Shown here piece by piece: positions 1 to 5,444 of a stretch of DNA of 33,131 nucleotides. A program made the translations under genes and the position numbers. Position 1 is the stretch's first letter. Each line of letters begins with the position of its first letter. Source of the stretch: a virus; the IMG/VR virus record IMGVR_UViG_3300032323_002255, positions 1 to 33,131 of that record. One strand, given 5' to 3'. Under the pieces are notes generated by a model. The model saw only the letters and a program-made list of their open reading frames with translations. It was not told the DNA's origin and did not search any database.

Positions 1-73
1 AGCGCGACCAGCGCGAAGCGCGACCAGCGCGAAGCGCGACCAGCGCGACTCGACGCGAAGCGCAAACTCGACG
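1..73. repeat. GC-rich tandem repeat at the left edge
   Basis: A unit close to GCGCGACCAGCGCGAA is repeated about three times and then decays into related AGCGCGA/CGACGCGAAG words. It is truncated by the window edge. No reading frame with a start and ribosome binding site lies in it. The same GCGCGA/GCGAGCGC words recur across the window. Confidence 0.7.
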
Positions 74-110
74 CCACCAAAACTTTCGCGACCAGCGAGC
101 GCGACGACCT

Positions 111-137
111 GCATGGAAAATTGTCCACCCTTTGCAT
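111..137 (+). repeat. dispersed CATGGAAAAT-N5-ACCCTTT element, copy 1
   Basis: GCATGGAAAAT, five bases, ACCCTTT. Forward orientation. First of 18 copies counted in the left half of the window. Confidence 0.7.
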
Positions 138-290
138 GATGCGAGATTGCTTCTTTGTTTTTCACATTTTATGTAAAAAGTCAAGTCCACTTCATGTGCA
201 AAAAGTTCACACATTATAGTTAGTTTGTCAAGTTTTTCTACTTCTTCGCTTCCTTGCGCTGAGTCCTTGTTGTTTCCTTGCCTCTAAGTC

Positions 291-317
291 TTAAGGGGCG
301 CCTGGTTTTCCATGTAG
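291..317 (-). repeat. dispersed element, copy 2
   Basis: Minus-strand copy: TACATGGAAAA on the minus strand, then CCAGG and a degenerate GCCCCTTAA. It closes the first of the two 180-bp units. Confidence 0.65.
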
Positions 318-466
318 CATTTTCACCCAACGCATCTTGTTTTTACATTTTATGGAAAAAGTCAAGTTCATGCTCAAAAAGTTCTACACATTATACTAAC
401 TTTGTCAAGTTTCTTAAATTATTTGCTTCCACCTCTCGAAGCCTTTTCATTTCTTGGCTTCGAGTC

Positions 467-493
467 TTAAAGGGTGCCTGGTTTTCCATGTGG
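467..493 (-). repeat. dispersed element, copy 3
   Basis: Minus-strand copy with ACCCTTTAA intact and CCACATGGAAAA. It lies at the same place in the second 180-bp unit as copy 2 in the first, 176 bp away. Confidence 0.65.
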
Positions 494-721
494 AATCTTT
501 TTCCCCTGGATTTTTTTTGCACGCATCACATTTTTTAGAAAAAGTCAAGTTCACATTTTGGACAAAAAGTCAAGTTTGCTTGGCTATCTCCCAATAACTT
601 CACCTAAAACACAAATAGTGGCTAGAAAGGCTCTGTGAAGCCTTAAAAACGCATCATTTATGCTCGAAGAAGGCGAAGAAAGTGAAGAAAACTCCAAAAA
701 CTTCAAAAAGAAGAAAAAACG

Positions 722-748
722 CTACATGGAAAATCCTTGACCCTTTAC
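722..748 (+). repeat. dispersed element, copy 4
   Basis: CTACATGGAAAAT-CCTTG-ACCCTTTACC, a full match in forward orientation inside the gene-free region. Confidence 0.7.
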
Positions 749-950
749 CTCGATTTCCGGTCGAGATAAACTCATGAAGTTTCGAAAAAGTCAAGAAGAA
801 GCCAAAAAACGCAAGATTTTCGAGATTTTCGAGATTTTATTTAGTTATTTAGTTTAGTTTTCATGATTTTTGATTTCTTCTACAAAAAAAGCGTAATTTT
901 ATGCTTTTCCTCTCTTCCGGTCATTTTTCGAGATTTCTTCATTTTTCGTG

Positions 951-975
951 TTCATGGCAAATTATCGACCCTTTA
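951..975 (+). repeat. dispersed element, copy 5 (degenerate)
   Basis: TTCATGGCAAAT, five bases, ACCCTTTAT. One base of the GGAAAAT core is changed; spacing is preserved. Confidence 0.5.
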
Positions 976-1020
976 TCAAAAATTATGATTTTTTACTCTT
1001 CCGGTCAAAAAACATAAAAA

Positions 1021-1423
1021 ACACGACCCGTCAGCATTTTTGAAATCCACCCACCAATTAATGCGAAAAAGGCAAGCCGTCAGCACTTCCACGCATTAAG
1101 GGCAAGCCGTCAATTAAAAAAGGCAAGCCGTCAAAAAGGCGAGCCGTCAATCGTTTTACGCATTAAGGGCGAGCCGTCAATCAAAAAAGGCGAGCCGTCA
1201 ATCCGTTAAGGGCAAGCCGTCAAAAAGGCGAGCCGTCAAACCCTAGCCGTCTGTTAAAGGCGAGCCGTCAAAAAGGCGAGCCGTCAATCCGTCAAGGGCG
1301 AGCCGAGCCGTCAGCGGTCAGCGGGCGAGCCGTCAATCCCAAGCCGTGCCGTCAAGCCGTGCCGTCAATCTCAAGCCGTGTCGGGCGAGCCGTGTTGGGC
1401 GAGCCGAGCCGTTCACCCGTTAA
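1021..1423. repeat. array of GGCRAGCCGTCAA direct repeats
   Basis: About 18 direct copies of GGCGAGCCGTCAA or GGCAAGCCGTCAA occur in 400 bp, separated by 0-25 bp of spacer such as AAAA or TCCGTTAAG. Toward the right they degenerate to AAGCCGTGCCGTCAA and GGCGAGCCGTGTT. Spacing is irregular, so this is not a CRISPR array. Single relatives of the unit lie at about 3830, 3880, 3925, 3970, 7636, 7705 and 13950. Its end abuts the terminator of the first gene. It could be an iteron-like protein-binding cluster; nothing in the sequence proves this. Confidence 0.7.
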
Positions 1424-1453
1424 AAGCGAAACCCCCGCCGTTTCGGGCGGGGG
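1422..1453 (-). terminator. terminator of the 1480-1773 gene
   Basis: On the minus strand CCCCCGCC, a CGAAAC loop and GGCGGGGG are followed by TTTCGCTTTT. Confidence 0.85.
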
Positions 1454-1479
1454 AATCGGTGTTGCCTAACCGAGCGAGA

Positions 1480-1773
1480 TTAGACGACTTTGATGAAGTC
1501 ATACTGGCTGACCGACTTGGCTGCCTCGTATGCCTCTGGGAACTCGGCTTTGAGAATCTCTGCCGAGATGTTGGTGCGGGTTCTGCTCTCAATCTTGAAA
1601 GCCGATACACCACCAACAGTTGCCTCGGTGTTGCTACCGAGAGCCGAGCGGAGAATAGCCTCTGCTTGAGCCTTCATCTCGTCTGCCTGCTTGGTGAGAG
1701 CCTTGGCGTCTGCGAACTGCTTTAGGGCTGAACGAACTTCGGCGTTGAACCCTACTTCGATTTTGTCTGACAT
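1480..1773 (-). CDS. small alpha-helical phage protein, unknown function
   Basis: Codes for 97 aa. The first 50 residues are Ala/Lys/Glu-rich and probably form a helix or coiled coil (LKQFADAKALTKQADEMKAQ). The tail, ending in FPEAYEAAKSVSQYDFIKVV, resembles the C-termini of small phage proteins of unknown role. AGAAGGAAATC precedes the ATG. It stands alone between its own promoter (1836-1865) and terminator (1422-1453). I assign no function. Confidence 0.8.
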   Translation of the reverse strand: MSDKIEVGFNAEVRSALKQFADAKALTKQADEMKAQAEAILRSALGSNTEATVGGVSAFKIESRTRTNISAEILKAEFPEAYEAAKSVSQYDFIKVV

Positions 1774-1835
1774 GATTTCCTTCTGTCGTGGTTTGATTTG
1801 GTTTCTGTATTCAGTTGTTATTTAGTTGTGTTCCA

Positions 1836-1865
1836 ATTGTAAAGGACACCTCTGACATTTGTCAA
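1836..1865 (-). promoter_or_regulatory. promoter of the 1480-1773 gene
   Basis: TTGACA (1860-1865), 18-bp spacer starting AATGTCAGAGG, TACAAT (1836-1841). It belongs to the shared AATGTC promoter family. The transcribed leader (GGAACACAACT...GAATACAGAAACCAAA) is related to that of the 2240-2497 gene. Confidence 0.85.
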
Positions 1866-1888
1866 GCGATTTCCAAAACTTTTTTTGG

Positions 1889-1934
1889 ATTTTTTTGAAG
1901 GGGAAACGCCCCAGATTTTGAGGCGTTCCCCTTG
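1889..1934 (-). terminator. terminator of the 1941-2090 gene
   Basis: Minus-strand stem AAGGGGAACGCC / GGCGTTTCCCCTT (a 13-14 bp imperfect stem) followed by CAAAAAAATCC. Strong stem, but the following run is A-rich on this strand, so termination efficiency is uncertain. Confidence 0.65.
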
Positions 1935-1940
1935 AGGTTT

Positions 1941-2090
1941 TTAGTCCTCGTCGTCGTAGCACTCCTTGCAGGAGTATCCACGCTCGACCAAGCGAATTGC
2001 GTTTCGAGCAAAGTTTCCGCAGAAAGCACATACTTTGATGTGTCCTTTGTCTACGCACTCGTAGTCGCACTCTTGAGCGCAAGTTGGCAT
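1941..2090 (-). CDS. 49-aa zinc-knuckle miniprotein
   Basis: Reads MPTCAQECDYEC..., with CxxxC/CxxxC at the start, CAFCGN in the middle and CKEC near the acidic end. Seven Cys in 49 residues suggest one or two zinc sites. The C-terminal pattern N.I....GYxCxEC(Y/W) also occurs in the miniproteins at 3007-3141 and 5911-6156, so the three are probably paralogues. The ATG follows GGGGGTGATGAAAA; the G-run is part of a small palindrome (2096-2110). Function unknown; such proteins in phages are often host-factor binders, but that is inference. Confidence 0.75.
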   Translation of the reverse strand: MPTCAQECDYECVDKGHIKVCAFCGNFARNAIRLVERGYSCKECYDDED

Positions 2091-2095
2091 TTTTC

Positions 2096-2110
2096 ATCAC
2101 CCCCGGTGAT
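2096..2110 (-). promoter_or_regulatory. RBS-containing palindrome
   Basis: ATCACCGGGGGTGAT on the minus strand: ATCACC/GGTGAT arms around a G-run that is also the Shine-Dalgarno sequence. An almost identical palindrome precedes the 3007-3141 gene. Folding would bury the G-run. Confidence 0.5.
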
Positions 2111-2157
2111 AGTAGTAGTTTGGTTTCACTATTCACTTTTTATTTGGTTATGCGTCA

Positions 2158-2187
2158 ATTGTAAGCGTTAGGTCTGACATTTGTCAA
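2158..2187 (-). promoter_or_regulatory. promoter of the 1941-2090 gene
   Basis: TTGACA, 18-bp spacer beginning AATGTCAGACC, TACAAT. Same family as the other AATGTC promoters. Confidence 0.85.
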
Positions 2188-2239
2188 GTCGAAACGCCTA
2201 AAATCTTAACAAACTTTTCGGCGATTTTTTGTAGGTTTC

Positions 2240-2497
2240 CTACGACTTGGTTTGCTCGTCAAAAGATAGGGCGAACAGTTCCTCAAGTTCGGCAATCTCG
2301 ACATTATCGTTTGCTTTTTTGAATACCTTAAAAGCATTGCTGACTTTTTCGATTTGGTTGCGAACATCTGCCGGGATTTCAAATCCTCTTTTCTCGGCTT
2401 TCCTAATTGCGTTTTTTCCGAGAGCGTCGAACCCACCAAGAAGTCCTAAGATTTCGTCAATGGTTTCGAGTGGCAGTTCAATTTTGCGTTTTGGCAT
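2240..2497 (-). CDS. 85-aa charged protein, unknown function
   Basis: MPKRKIELPLETIDEILGLL... The frame is open further upstream, but the promoter (2547-2576) and AGAAGGACAAAA immediately before the 2497 ATG fix this start. The protein has a helix-rich, alternately charged sequence with no membrane segment or known motif. It sits alone in a promoter-gene cassette. Confidence 0.75.
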   Translation of the reverse strand: MPKRKIELPLETIDEILGLLGGFDALGKNAIRKAEKRGFEIPADVRNQIEKVSNAFKVFKKANDNVEIAELEELFALSFDEQTKS

Positions 2498-2546
2498 TTT
2501 TGTCCTTCTGTCATTTAGTTTGGTTTCTGTATTCAGTTGTGTTCCA

Positions 2547-2576
2547 ATAGTAAACGACACCTACGACATTTGTCAA
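2547..2576 (-). promoter_or_regulatory. promoter of the 2240-2497 gene
   Basis: TTGACA, 18-bp spacer beginning AATGTCGTAGG, TACTAT. Its transcribed leader is homologous over about 50 nt to that of the 1480-1773 gene. Confidence 0.8.
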
Positions 2577-2631
2577 GCATTTCAGCAATTTTATTTTTCG
2601 TGTCGCCAATCCCCGGCTCGACGCAGATTTC

Positions 2632-2712
2632 TAAAGGGTCGCTGGTTTTCCACGTAAATCCCGCGAGCGCGAAGCGAAGCGCGATGCTACATGGAAAATC
2701 CCCTACCCTTAG
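2632..2712. repeat. dispersed element, copies 6 and 7, as inverted pair
   Basis: A minus copy (2632-2659, with CACG instead of CATG) and a plus copy (2687-2712) face away from each other around a GC-rich core of GCGAGCGC/GAAGCG words. Together they can form a long imperfect hairpin. The pair lies between the terminator at 2745 and the promoter at 2547. Confidence 0.7.
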
Positions 2713-2744
2713 CCGCCAGCCTGTTCCTCGATTTTAGGCAGGGC

Positions 2745-2779
2745 AAAAGAAAACGCCCCACCATTTCCGGTGAGGCGCA
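2745..2779 (-). terminator. terminator of the 2790-2942 gene
   Basis: Minus strand: GCGCCTCACC, GGAAA loop, GGTGGGGCG, then TTTTCTTTT. Confidence 0.85.
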
Positions 2780-2789
2780 TCTTTTTTAA

Positions 2790-2942
2790 TTAGTTTGCGA
2801 GCGCATACTGTGTTTCGTGATTTGCGTCACACTCAGGGCAAGTCCACGAAACTAAATCTTCATCGCCGATTCGCTCAGTAAAGATTTTTGACTCAGGCAC
2901 GACTCCAGCAAAGTGGTCGCCACAGGTTCCGATTAGTTTGAT
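2790..2942 (-). CDS. 50-aa zinc-ribbon miniprotein with apparent ATC start
   Basis: The frame reads (I/M)KLIGTCGDHFAGVVPESKIF...WTCPECDANHE and ends in LAN. CGDH plus CPEC...H suggest one zinc site. AAAGGAG lies six bases before an ATC codon at 2942 and no ATG, GTG or TTG is available in frame there. The first standard start, GTG 13 codons in, would delete the first Cys and has no comparable RBS. Either ATC is used or the base is a sequencing error or mutation. The gene is followed by a perfect terminator. Confidence 0.6.
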   Translation of the reverse strand: MKLIGTCGDHFAGVVPESKIFTERIGDEDLVSWTCPECDANHETQYALAN

Positions 2943-3006
2943 TTTATTCTCCTTTGTAGTTTTGTTTGGTTGAGCAGTTTTAGGACTTACTCAGGTCGCA
3001 GGGTTG

Positions 3007-3141
3007 CTAGCCTAGTCGCCAGCATGAATCGCAGTATCCACTTTCTGCTTTCTGAACTCTGATGTTGTCCCCAACAAGTTCGTTGTCGCAGTGTGAAGCC
3101 AAGCAAGTGAGAACACAAACTTTGCTACTGATAGTAATCAC
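3007..3141 (-). CDS. 44-aa zinc-knuckle miniprotein
   Basis: With GTG at 3141 it reads MITISSKVCVLTCLASHCDNEL and ends ESGYCDSCWRLG. Cys pairs resemble those of the 1941-2090 protein (DNIRV...GYCDSCW against NAIRL...GYSCKECY). The GTG overlaps the G-run of the palindrome at 3137-3152, too close to use that run as its Shine-Dalgarno. ATC at 3132 would sit eight bases behind it, at the same place as the ATG of the 1941-2090 gene. The start is therefore open. Confidence 0.6.
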   Translation of the reverse strand: MITISSKVCVLTCLASHCDNELVGDNIRVQKAESGYCDSCWRLG

Positions 3142-3152
3142 CCCCCGGTGAT
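3137..3152 (-). promoter_or_regulatory. RBS-containing palindrome, second copy
   Basis: ATCACCGGGGGGTGAT on the minus strand, nearly the same as 2096-2110 and likewise at the start of a Cys-rich miniprotein gene. Confidence 0.5.
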
Positions 3153-3213
3153 GTCTAGGTGTTGCTTTGGCGATAACGCTAGATTTGTGCGCTATCTGTT
3201 AAGTTGTAGTTTT

Positions 3214-3243
3214 ATTATACATACCCCCTACGACATTTAATGC
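3214..3243 (-). promoter_or_regulatory. promoter of the 3007-3141 gene, -35 degenerate
   Basis: TATAAT (3214-3219) and an 18-bp spacer beginning AATGTCGTAGG match the family, but the -35 position reads GCATTA instead of TTGACA. The AATGTC part is kept although the -35 is lost, which argues that AATGTC is a separate recognition element. Confidence 0.6.
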
Positions 3244-3438
3244 CACGACACGCCGAAAATCTATAATAAATTATCACAGATTGATAACGAAGAAAATTTT
3301 TATCGAGCATACTTTTTTAGAAAAGTCAAGTTTATTTGCAAGATTTATTGTAACGAAAAGATAACGAAGAAAAAAGCGTAAGCATCAAAGTTCGTTGATG
3401 CAAAATGAAAACTTCGAGTCTAAAAAATTGATGCTAAG
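3244..3438. other. AT-rich spacer
   Basis: Contains one more AAAAGTCAAG word (about 3322) like those in 155-580 and A/T-rich runs. No gene seen. Confidence 0.5.
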
Positions 3439-3496
3439 TAAGGGTTGCCCTTTTTCCATGTAAGCGTCGAGCGCATGGAAAATTGGCTACCCTTGC
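3439..3496. repeat. dispersed element, copies 8 and 9, as inverted pair
   Basis: A minus copy (3439-3464) and a plus copy (3473-3496) with only about 9 bp between them give an imperfect hairpin of about 22 bp per arm around GCGTCGAGC. It lies just downstream of the terminator of the 3533-3730 gene. Confidence 0.7.
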
Positions 3497-3513
3497 CAAT
3501 TAATCCGGGCAAA

Positions 3514-3565
3514 AAGAAAACGCCCTCGAAGATTAGTTCCAATCTTGGAGAGCGTTTCTCTTTTG
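3514..3565 (-). terminator. terminator overlapping the end of the 3533-3730 gene
   Basis: AACGCTCTCCAAGATT pairs with AATCTTCGAGGGCGTT and is followed by TTCTTTTT. The stop codon of the gene lies in the loop, so the 5' arm is coding sequence. Confidence 0.75.
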
Positions 3566-3730
3566 AGCATCTCTGGTTCTGTTGCGTTTGGTTCTTTGGT
3601 CTTGCTGAACTCCAAATGCACTTCCCCTGTGGATTTCTCGCAGGATAACTTCGAGTGCAGATGCTTCAGCATTTCGCCTTGCCTGATTTACTCTATTTAG
3701 TTTTGGTTTTGATTTTTTGTTTTTGGGCAT
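3533..3730 (-). CDS. 65-aa basic protein, unknown function
   Basis: MPKNKKSKPKLNRVNQARRN... is rich in Lys, Arg and Gln (strongly basic), compatible with nucleic-acid binding. GAGGTGTAAAG precedes the ATG at 3730. Another minus ORF in a different frame (3487-3672) has no such site. Own promoter at 3758-3786. No recognisable fold. Confidence 0.7.
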   Translation of the reverse strand: MPKNKKSKPKLNRVNQARRNAEASALEVILREIHRGSAFGVQQDQRTKRNRTRDAQKRNALQDWN

Positions 3731-3757
3731 CTTTACACCTCTTTCCGTTAGGTAATT

Positions 3758-3786
3758 ATTATAGCAGGTATCTACGACATTGTAAA
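3758..3786 (-). promoter_or_regulatory. promoter of the 3533-3730 gene
   Basis: TTTACA, 17-bp spacer beginning ATGTCGTAG, TATAAT. Variant of the AATGTC family with one base fewer in the spacer. Confidence 0.8.
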
Positions 3787-3884
3787 GCGTATCCGTCAAG
3801 CATCTTGGGCGTATAAGGGCGAGCCTGAAAAGGCGAGCCGTTAGCGACCCGTCAAGCACACATAAGGGGCTTGCCGTTAAAGGG

Positions 3885-4038
3885 GGAGCCCCCTAACCGT
3901 TGGGGGGAACAGTTAGGGGGCGTGCCGTCAGGAAACCAAACAAAAAGAAACTGACGGCGGTGGTTAGGCGTGCCGTTGGGGGAACACACGCCTAACCGTA
4001 TGGTCGGTGGCTAATCTAAAAGACTAGAGCCGTGCCAT
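3885..4038 (-). ncRNA. candidate structured small RNA with C-rich loops
   Basis: A near-consensus promoter (4045-4073) fires into a region with no ORF but several strong hairpins, in order: GTATGG/CCATAC enclosing GGCT-CTAGTC/GATTAG-AGCC; GGTTAGGCGTG/CACGCCTAACC with a loop containing TTCCCCCAAC; GCCGTCAG/CTGACGGC around a U-rich loop (TTTCTTTTTG); and CCCCCTAAC/GTTAGGGGG with loop TTCCCCCCAAC. RNA ends are not known: transcription may stop at the U-run near 3940 or after the last hairpin near 3885. The C-rich loops could pair with G-rich ribosome binding sites such as those at 2096-2110 and 3137-3152. No known RNA family is recognised. Confidence 0.5.
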
Positions 4039-4044
4039 ACACTC

Positions 4045-4073
4045 AGTATAGCGGTTGGCTATACCGAAGTCAA
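4045..4073 (-). promoter_or_regulatory. promoter of the candidate small RNA
   Basis: TTGACT (4068-4073), 17 bp, TATACT (4045-4050), starting two bases after the stop codon of the 4075-4227 gene. It lacks the AATGTC element. GTATAGC/GCTATAC form a small inverted repeat that includes the -10. Confidence 0.7.
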
Positions 4074-4074
4074 G

Positions 4075-4227
4075 TTAGAAGTTCTCGTTCACCCAATCGA
4101 GGAGTTCCTCGTAGGGCGTGCCGTTCATTACCATCTTGAATAGTTCGTCGCTTTCCGACAGCAACTCAACCGATACCGTTGATGCGTCGGATAGTCGATA
4201 AAGAATTAGTGATGCTTTGTCTGTCAT
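4075..4227 (-). CDS. 50-aa acidic protein downstream of the ClgR homologue
   Basis: MTDKASLILYRLSDASTVSV... ends DWVNENF. AGAAGGAAAAAAG precedes the ATG. It lies 17 bp behind the ClgR-like gene and so is probably the last gene of the 4936-4075 operon. Acidic and helical; function unknown. Confidence 0.7.
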   Translation of the reverse strand: MTDKASLILYRLSDASTVSVELLSESDELFKMVMNGTPYEELLDWVNENF

Positions 4228-4244
4228 CTTTTTTCCTTCTACTT

Positions 4245-4520
4245 TCATACTGCGGTCAATTCTGGTTCAACACTTTCGTAAGTGTGAACCGTGCTTAGTT
4301 GAATACGGTGTCCCGCCTCAATGATAATTTGATGAAGCGGAACTTGGATAGCGTTGGCTATGGAAGCCAACACCTCTGATGATAGTTCCTTTTGACCACG
4401 CTCAACCTCGCTGAGGTAGCCAAGAGAAACATCAGCCTTGGTGGATAGTTTCCTAAGTGTCCAGCCTTTGTCGAGGCGGAGTTCTTTCAGAACATCTCCT
4501 AGTGCAACTCGGAACTTCAT
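4245..4520 (-). CDS. clgR-like: ClgR-like XRE-family transcriptional regulator
   Basis: A 91-aa protein with one helix-turn-helix at about residues 19-42. SLGYLSEVERGQKELSSEVL and the following IANAIQVPL are the hallmark of ClgR, the actinobacterial activator of clp protease and recA-type stress genes. I start it at ATG 4520 because TAATG joins it to the stop of the preceding gene; a GTG at 4529 is the alternative. Known ClgR proteins bind GTTCGC-N5-GCG sites, and a perfect GTTCGC-N5-GCGAAC is present at 13963-13979. It may therefore control phage genes, host clp genes, or both (inference). The short tail after the HTH domain has no extra domain. Confidence 0.85.
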   Translation of the reverse strand: MKFRVALGDVLKELRLDKGWTLRKLSTKADVSLGYLSEVERGQKELSSEVLASIANAIQVPLHQIIIEAGHRIQLSTVHTYESVEPELTAV

Positions 4521-4936
4521 TATAGCCACGCCCCATTTGGCTCGCCATCACCAATAGGAAGTTCCTTACCATACTTGGTAAAAAGTTCCTTAGCGAAGTC
4601 GATAGCCTCGTCGAGAGAGTGGATTGGCTCTGAGTAGTATTCTGGGTCAAGTGAGTCATAGACCTCGAACCAAGAGTTGTTCACCCAAGAAAATACTTCT
4701 TCGCCTTTGGCAGACCACTCCGCGAGCGCGTCATCATTTGCAATGCCGAACTCCTCGAGGTCGTCTGTGTAGCGAATAGTGTGCTGAACTCCATTAGCGT
4801 CTGTTGCGTGGATACGCATCTCGCCATTACGAACTACATAGAAACGAGGGCTAGGTAAGTAGTCCCATACTGTTTCTACGCCAGCCTCGTTTGTGTAGAA
4901 CGCTGAGTCCTGTGGTGTCTTTGTCATAGTTGTCAT
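4520..4936 (-). CDS. 138-aa protein of unknown function, upstream of ClgR-like gene
   Basis: Starts MTTMTKTPQDSAFYTNEAG and contains many aromatic and acidic residues (PSPRFYVVRNGEMRI, PEYYSEPIHSLDEAIDFAKE). No membrane segment, Cys cluster or catalytic motif seen. First gene of the operon with the ClgR homologue, to which it is coupled through TAATG. Only a weak RBS (AAGAAAGACAAA) precedes its ATG. Confidence 0.75.
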   Translation of the reverse strand: MTTMTKTPQDSAFYTNEAGVETVWDYLPSPRFYVVRNGEMRIHATDANGVQHTIRYTDDLEEFGIANDDALAEWSAKGEEVFSWVNNSWFEVYDSLDPEYYSEPIHSLDEAIDFAKELFTKYGKELPIGDGEPNGAWL

Positions 4937-4977
4937 TTTGTCTTTCTTGTTTGGTTGTTGCGTTTACTTATAGTAGA

Positions 4978-5006
4978 AGTTTATACAACTTCTGCTGGTT
5001 TGTCAA
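4978..5006 (-). promoter_or_regulatory. promoter of the ClgR-like operon
   Basis: TTGACA (5001-5006), 17-bp spacer (AACCAGCAG...), TAAACT (4978-4983). It lies inside the last codons of the preceding gene. The AATGTC element is absent. Confidence 0.6.
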
Positions 5007-5253
5007 GTTCTTCCTGACTAACAGGGTCAGAATCTTTTGGAGTTTCTACCTCTGCCATGTCCACAGCAGTAATCTCGGCAACCAGCAAGCCGGGGTATTT
5101 GTCCTCTGGGTGCATGGACTCATAGCCAATTATGGCTCGTTCGTTGTTGTTCAACAAAAACGATAGAGCGTCTTGCGCTAGTCGTTCTGCCATCGCTGGA
5201 CTATCTGTATCTATGTATGTGTTGAGTTCAACACTAACTTTGTATTTGGGCAT
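4981..5253 (-). CDS. 90-aa protein of unknown function
   Basis: MPKYKVSVELNTYIDTDSP followed by MAERLAQDALSFLLNN: beta strands and a helix in the N-terminal half, then a Pro/Glu/Asp-rich tail. AGCAGGTAGAA precedes the ATG. Its last nine codons also hold the next promoter. Leader of about 65 nt from the promoter at 5321. Confidence 0.75.
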   Translation of the reverse strand: MPKYKVSVELNTYIDTDSPAMAERLAQDALSFLLNNNERAIIGYESMHPEDKYPGLLVAEITAVDMAEVETPKDSDPVSQEELDKPAEVV

Positions 5254-5320
5254 TTCTACCTGCTTTCTTTGTTTTCTATTTTACACCTTCCAATTTAGTT
5301 GTTTCTAACTTGATGTATTT

Positions 5321-5349
5321 ATTGTATAACTAATCCCGACATTTGTCAA
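5321..5349 (-). promoter_or_regulatory. promoter of the 4981-5253 gene
   Basis: TTGACA, 17-bp spacer beginning AATGTCGGG, TACAAT. The dispersed element (5372-5396) lies 22 bp upstream of the -35. Confidence 0.85.
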
Positions 5350-5371
5350 GCCTTTTTCGTAAGTATTTAAC

Positions 5372-5396
5372 TTACATGGAAAATCGGCGACCCTTC
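5372..5396 (+). repeat. dispersed element, copy 10
   Basis: TTACATGGAAAAT-CGGCG-ACCCTTC. It lies between the terminator of the upstream cassette and the promoter of the next. Confidence 0.7.
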
Positions 5397-5409
5397 AAAA
5401 ATCGGCACG

Positions 5410-5438
5410 AAGAAAGGCTGACTCTTTCGAGCCAGCCT
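5410..5438 (-). terminator. terminator of the 5445-6156 operon
   Basis: Minus strand AGGCTGGCTC, GAAA tetraloop, GAGTCAGCCT, then TTCTTCG. Confidence 0.8.
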
Positions 5439-5444
5439 AACTTC

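Larger units (their letters stand above)
155..580 (-). repeat. TTGAC-N7-TAAAATGTG repeat family
   Basis: Read on the minus strand, at least six sites match CTTGAC followed after about seven bases by TAWAAT and then GTG (near 160-190, 208-235, 340-370, 385-413, 529-552, 552-570). The -35-like and -10-like words are much too close for a normal sigma-70 promoter (7 bp against about 17 bp), so this is a repeated binding-site-like unit rather than a set of ordinary promoters. Confidence 0.5.
74..1020. other. gene-free AT-rich stretch with degenerate repeats
   Basis: I see no convincing gene. Two related units of about 180 bp (around 159-320 and 340-500) share, in order, an ACATTTTATG box, AAAAAGTCAAG, CACATTATA, TTTGTCAAG, a CTTCG-rich stretch and the dispersed CATGGAAAA element. 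A third, shorter copy of the first boxes is at 529-575. After 590 the sequence is rich in GAAGAA and AAAAA with three TTCCGGTC words (about 757, 915, 1001). ORFs across it have no Shine-Dalgarno sequence and repeat-derived translations. Confidence 0.6.

Noticed and set aside
155-413. A set of ordinary sigma-70 promoters
   Set aside because: The TTGAC and TATAAT words are only about 7 bp apart; treated as a repeat family instead.
278-538. 86-aa plus-strand ORF
   Set aside because: It lies in the degenerate repeats, has no RBS, and its repeated FHV/FSM words come from the dispersed element.
1021-1423. CRISPR array
   Set aside because: Units are only about 13 bp, degenerate, and spacers range from 0 to about 25 bp of repetitive sequence; no cas genes.
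1378-1725. 115-aa plus-strand ORF
   Set aside because: Antisense to the 1480-1773 gene and its terminator; no RBS.
3487-3672. 61-aa minus ORF overlapping the 3533-3730 gene
   Set aside because: No RBS; it runs through the terminator and into the dispersed element, while the other frame has GAGGTG before its ATG.
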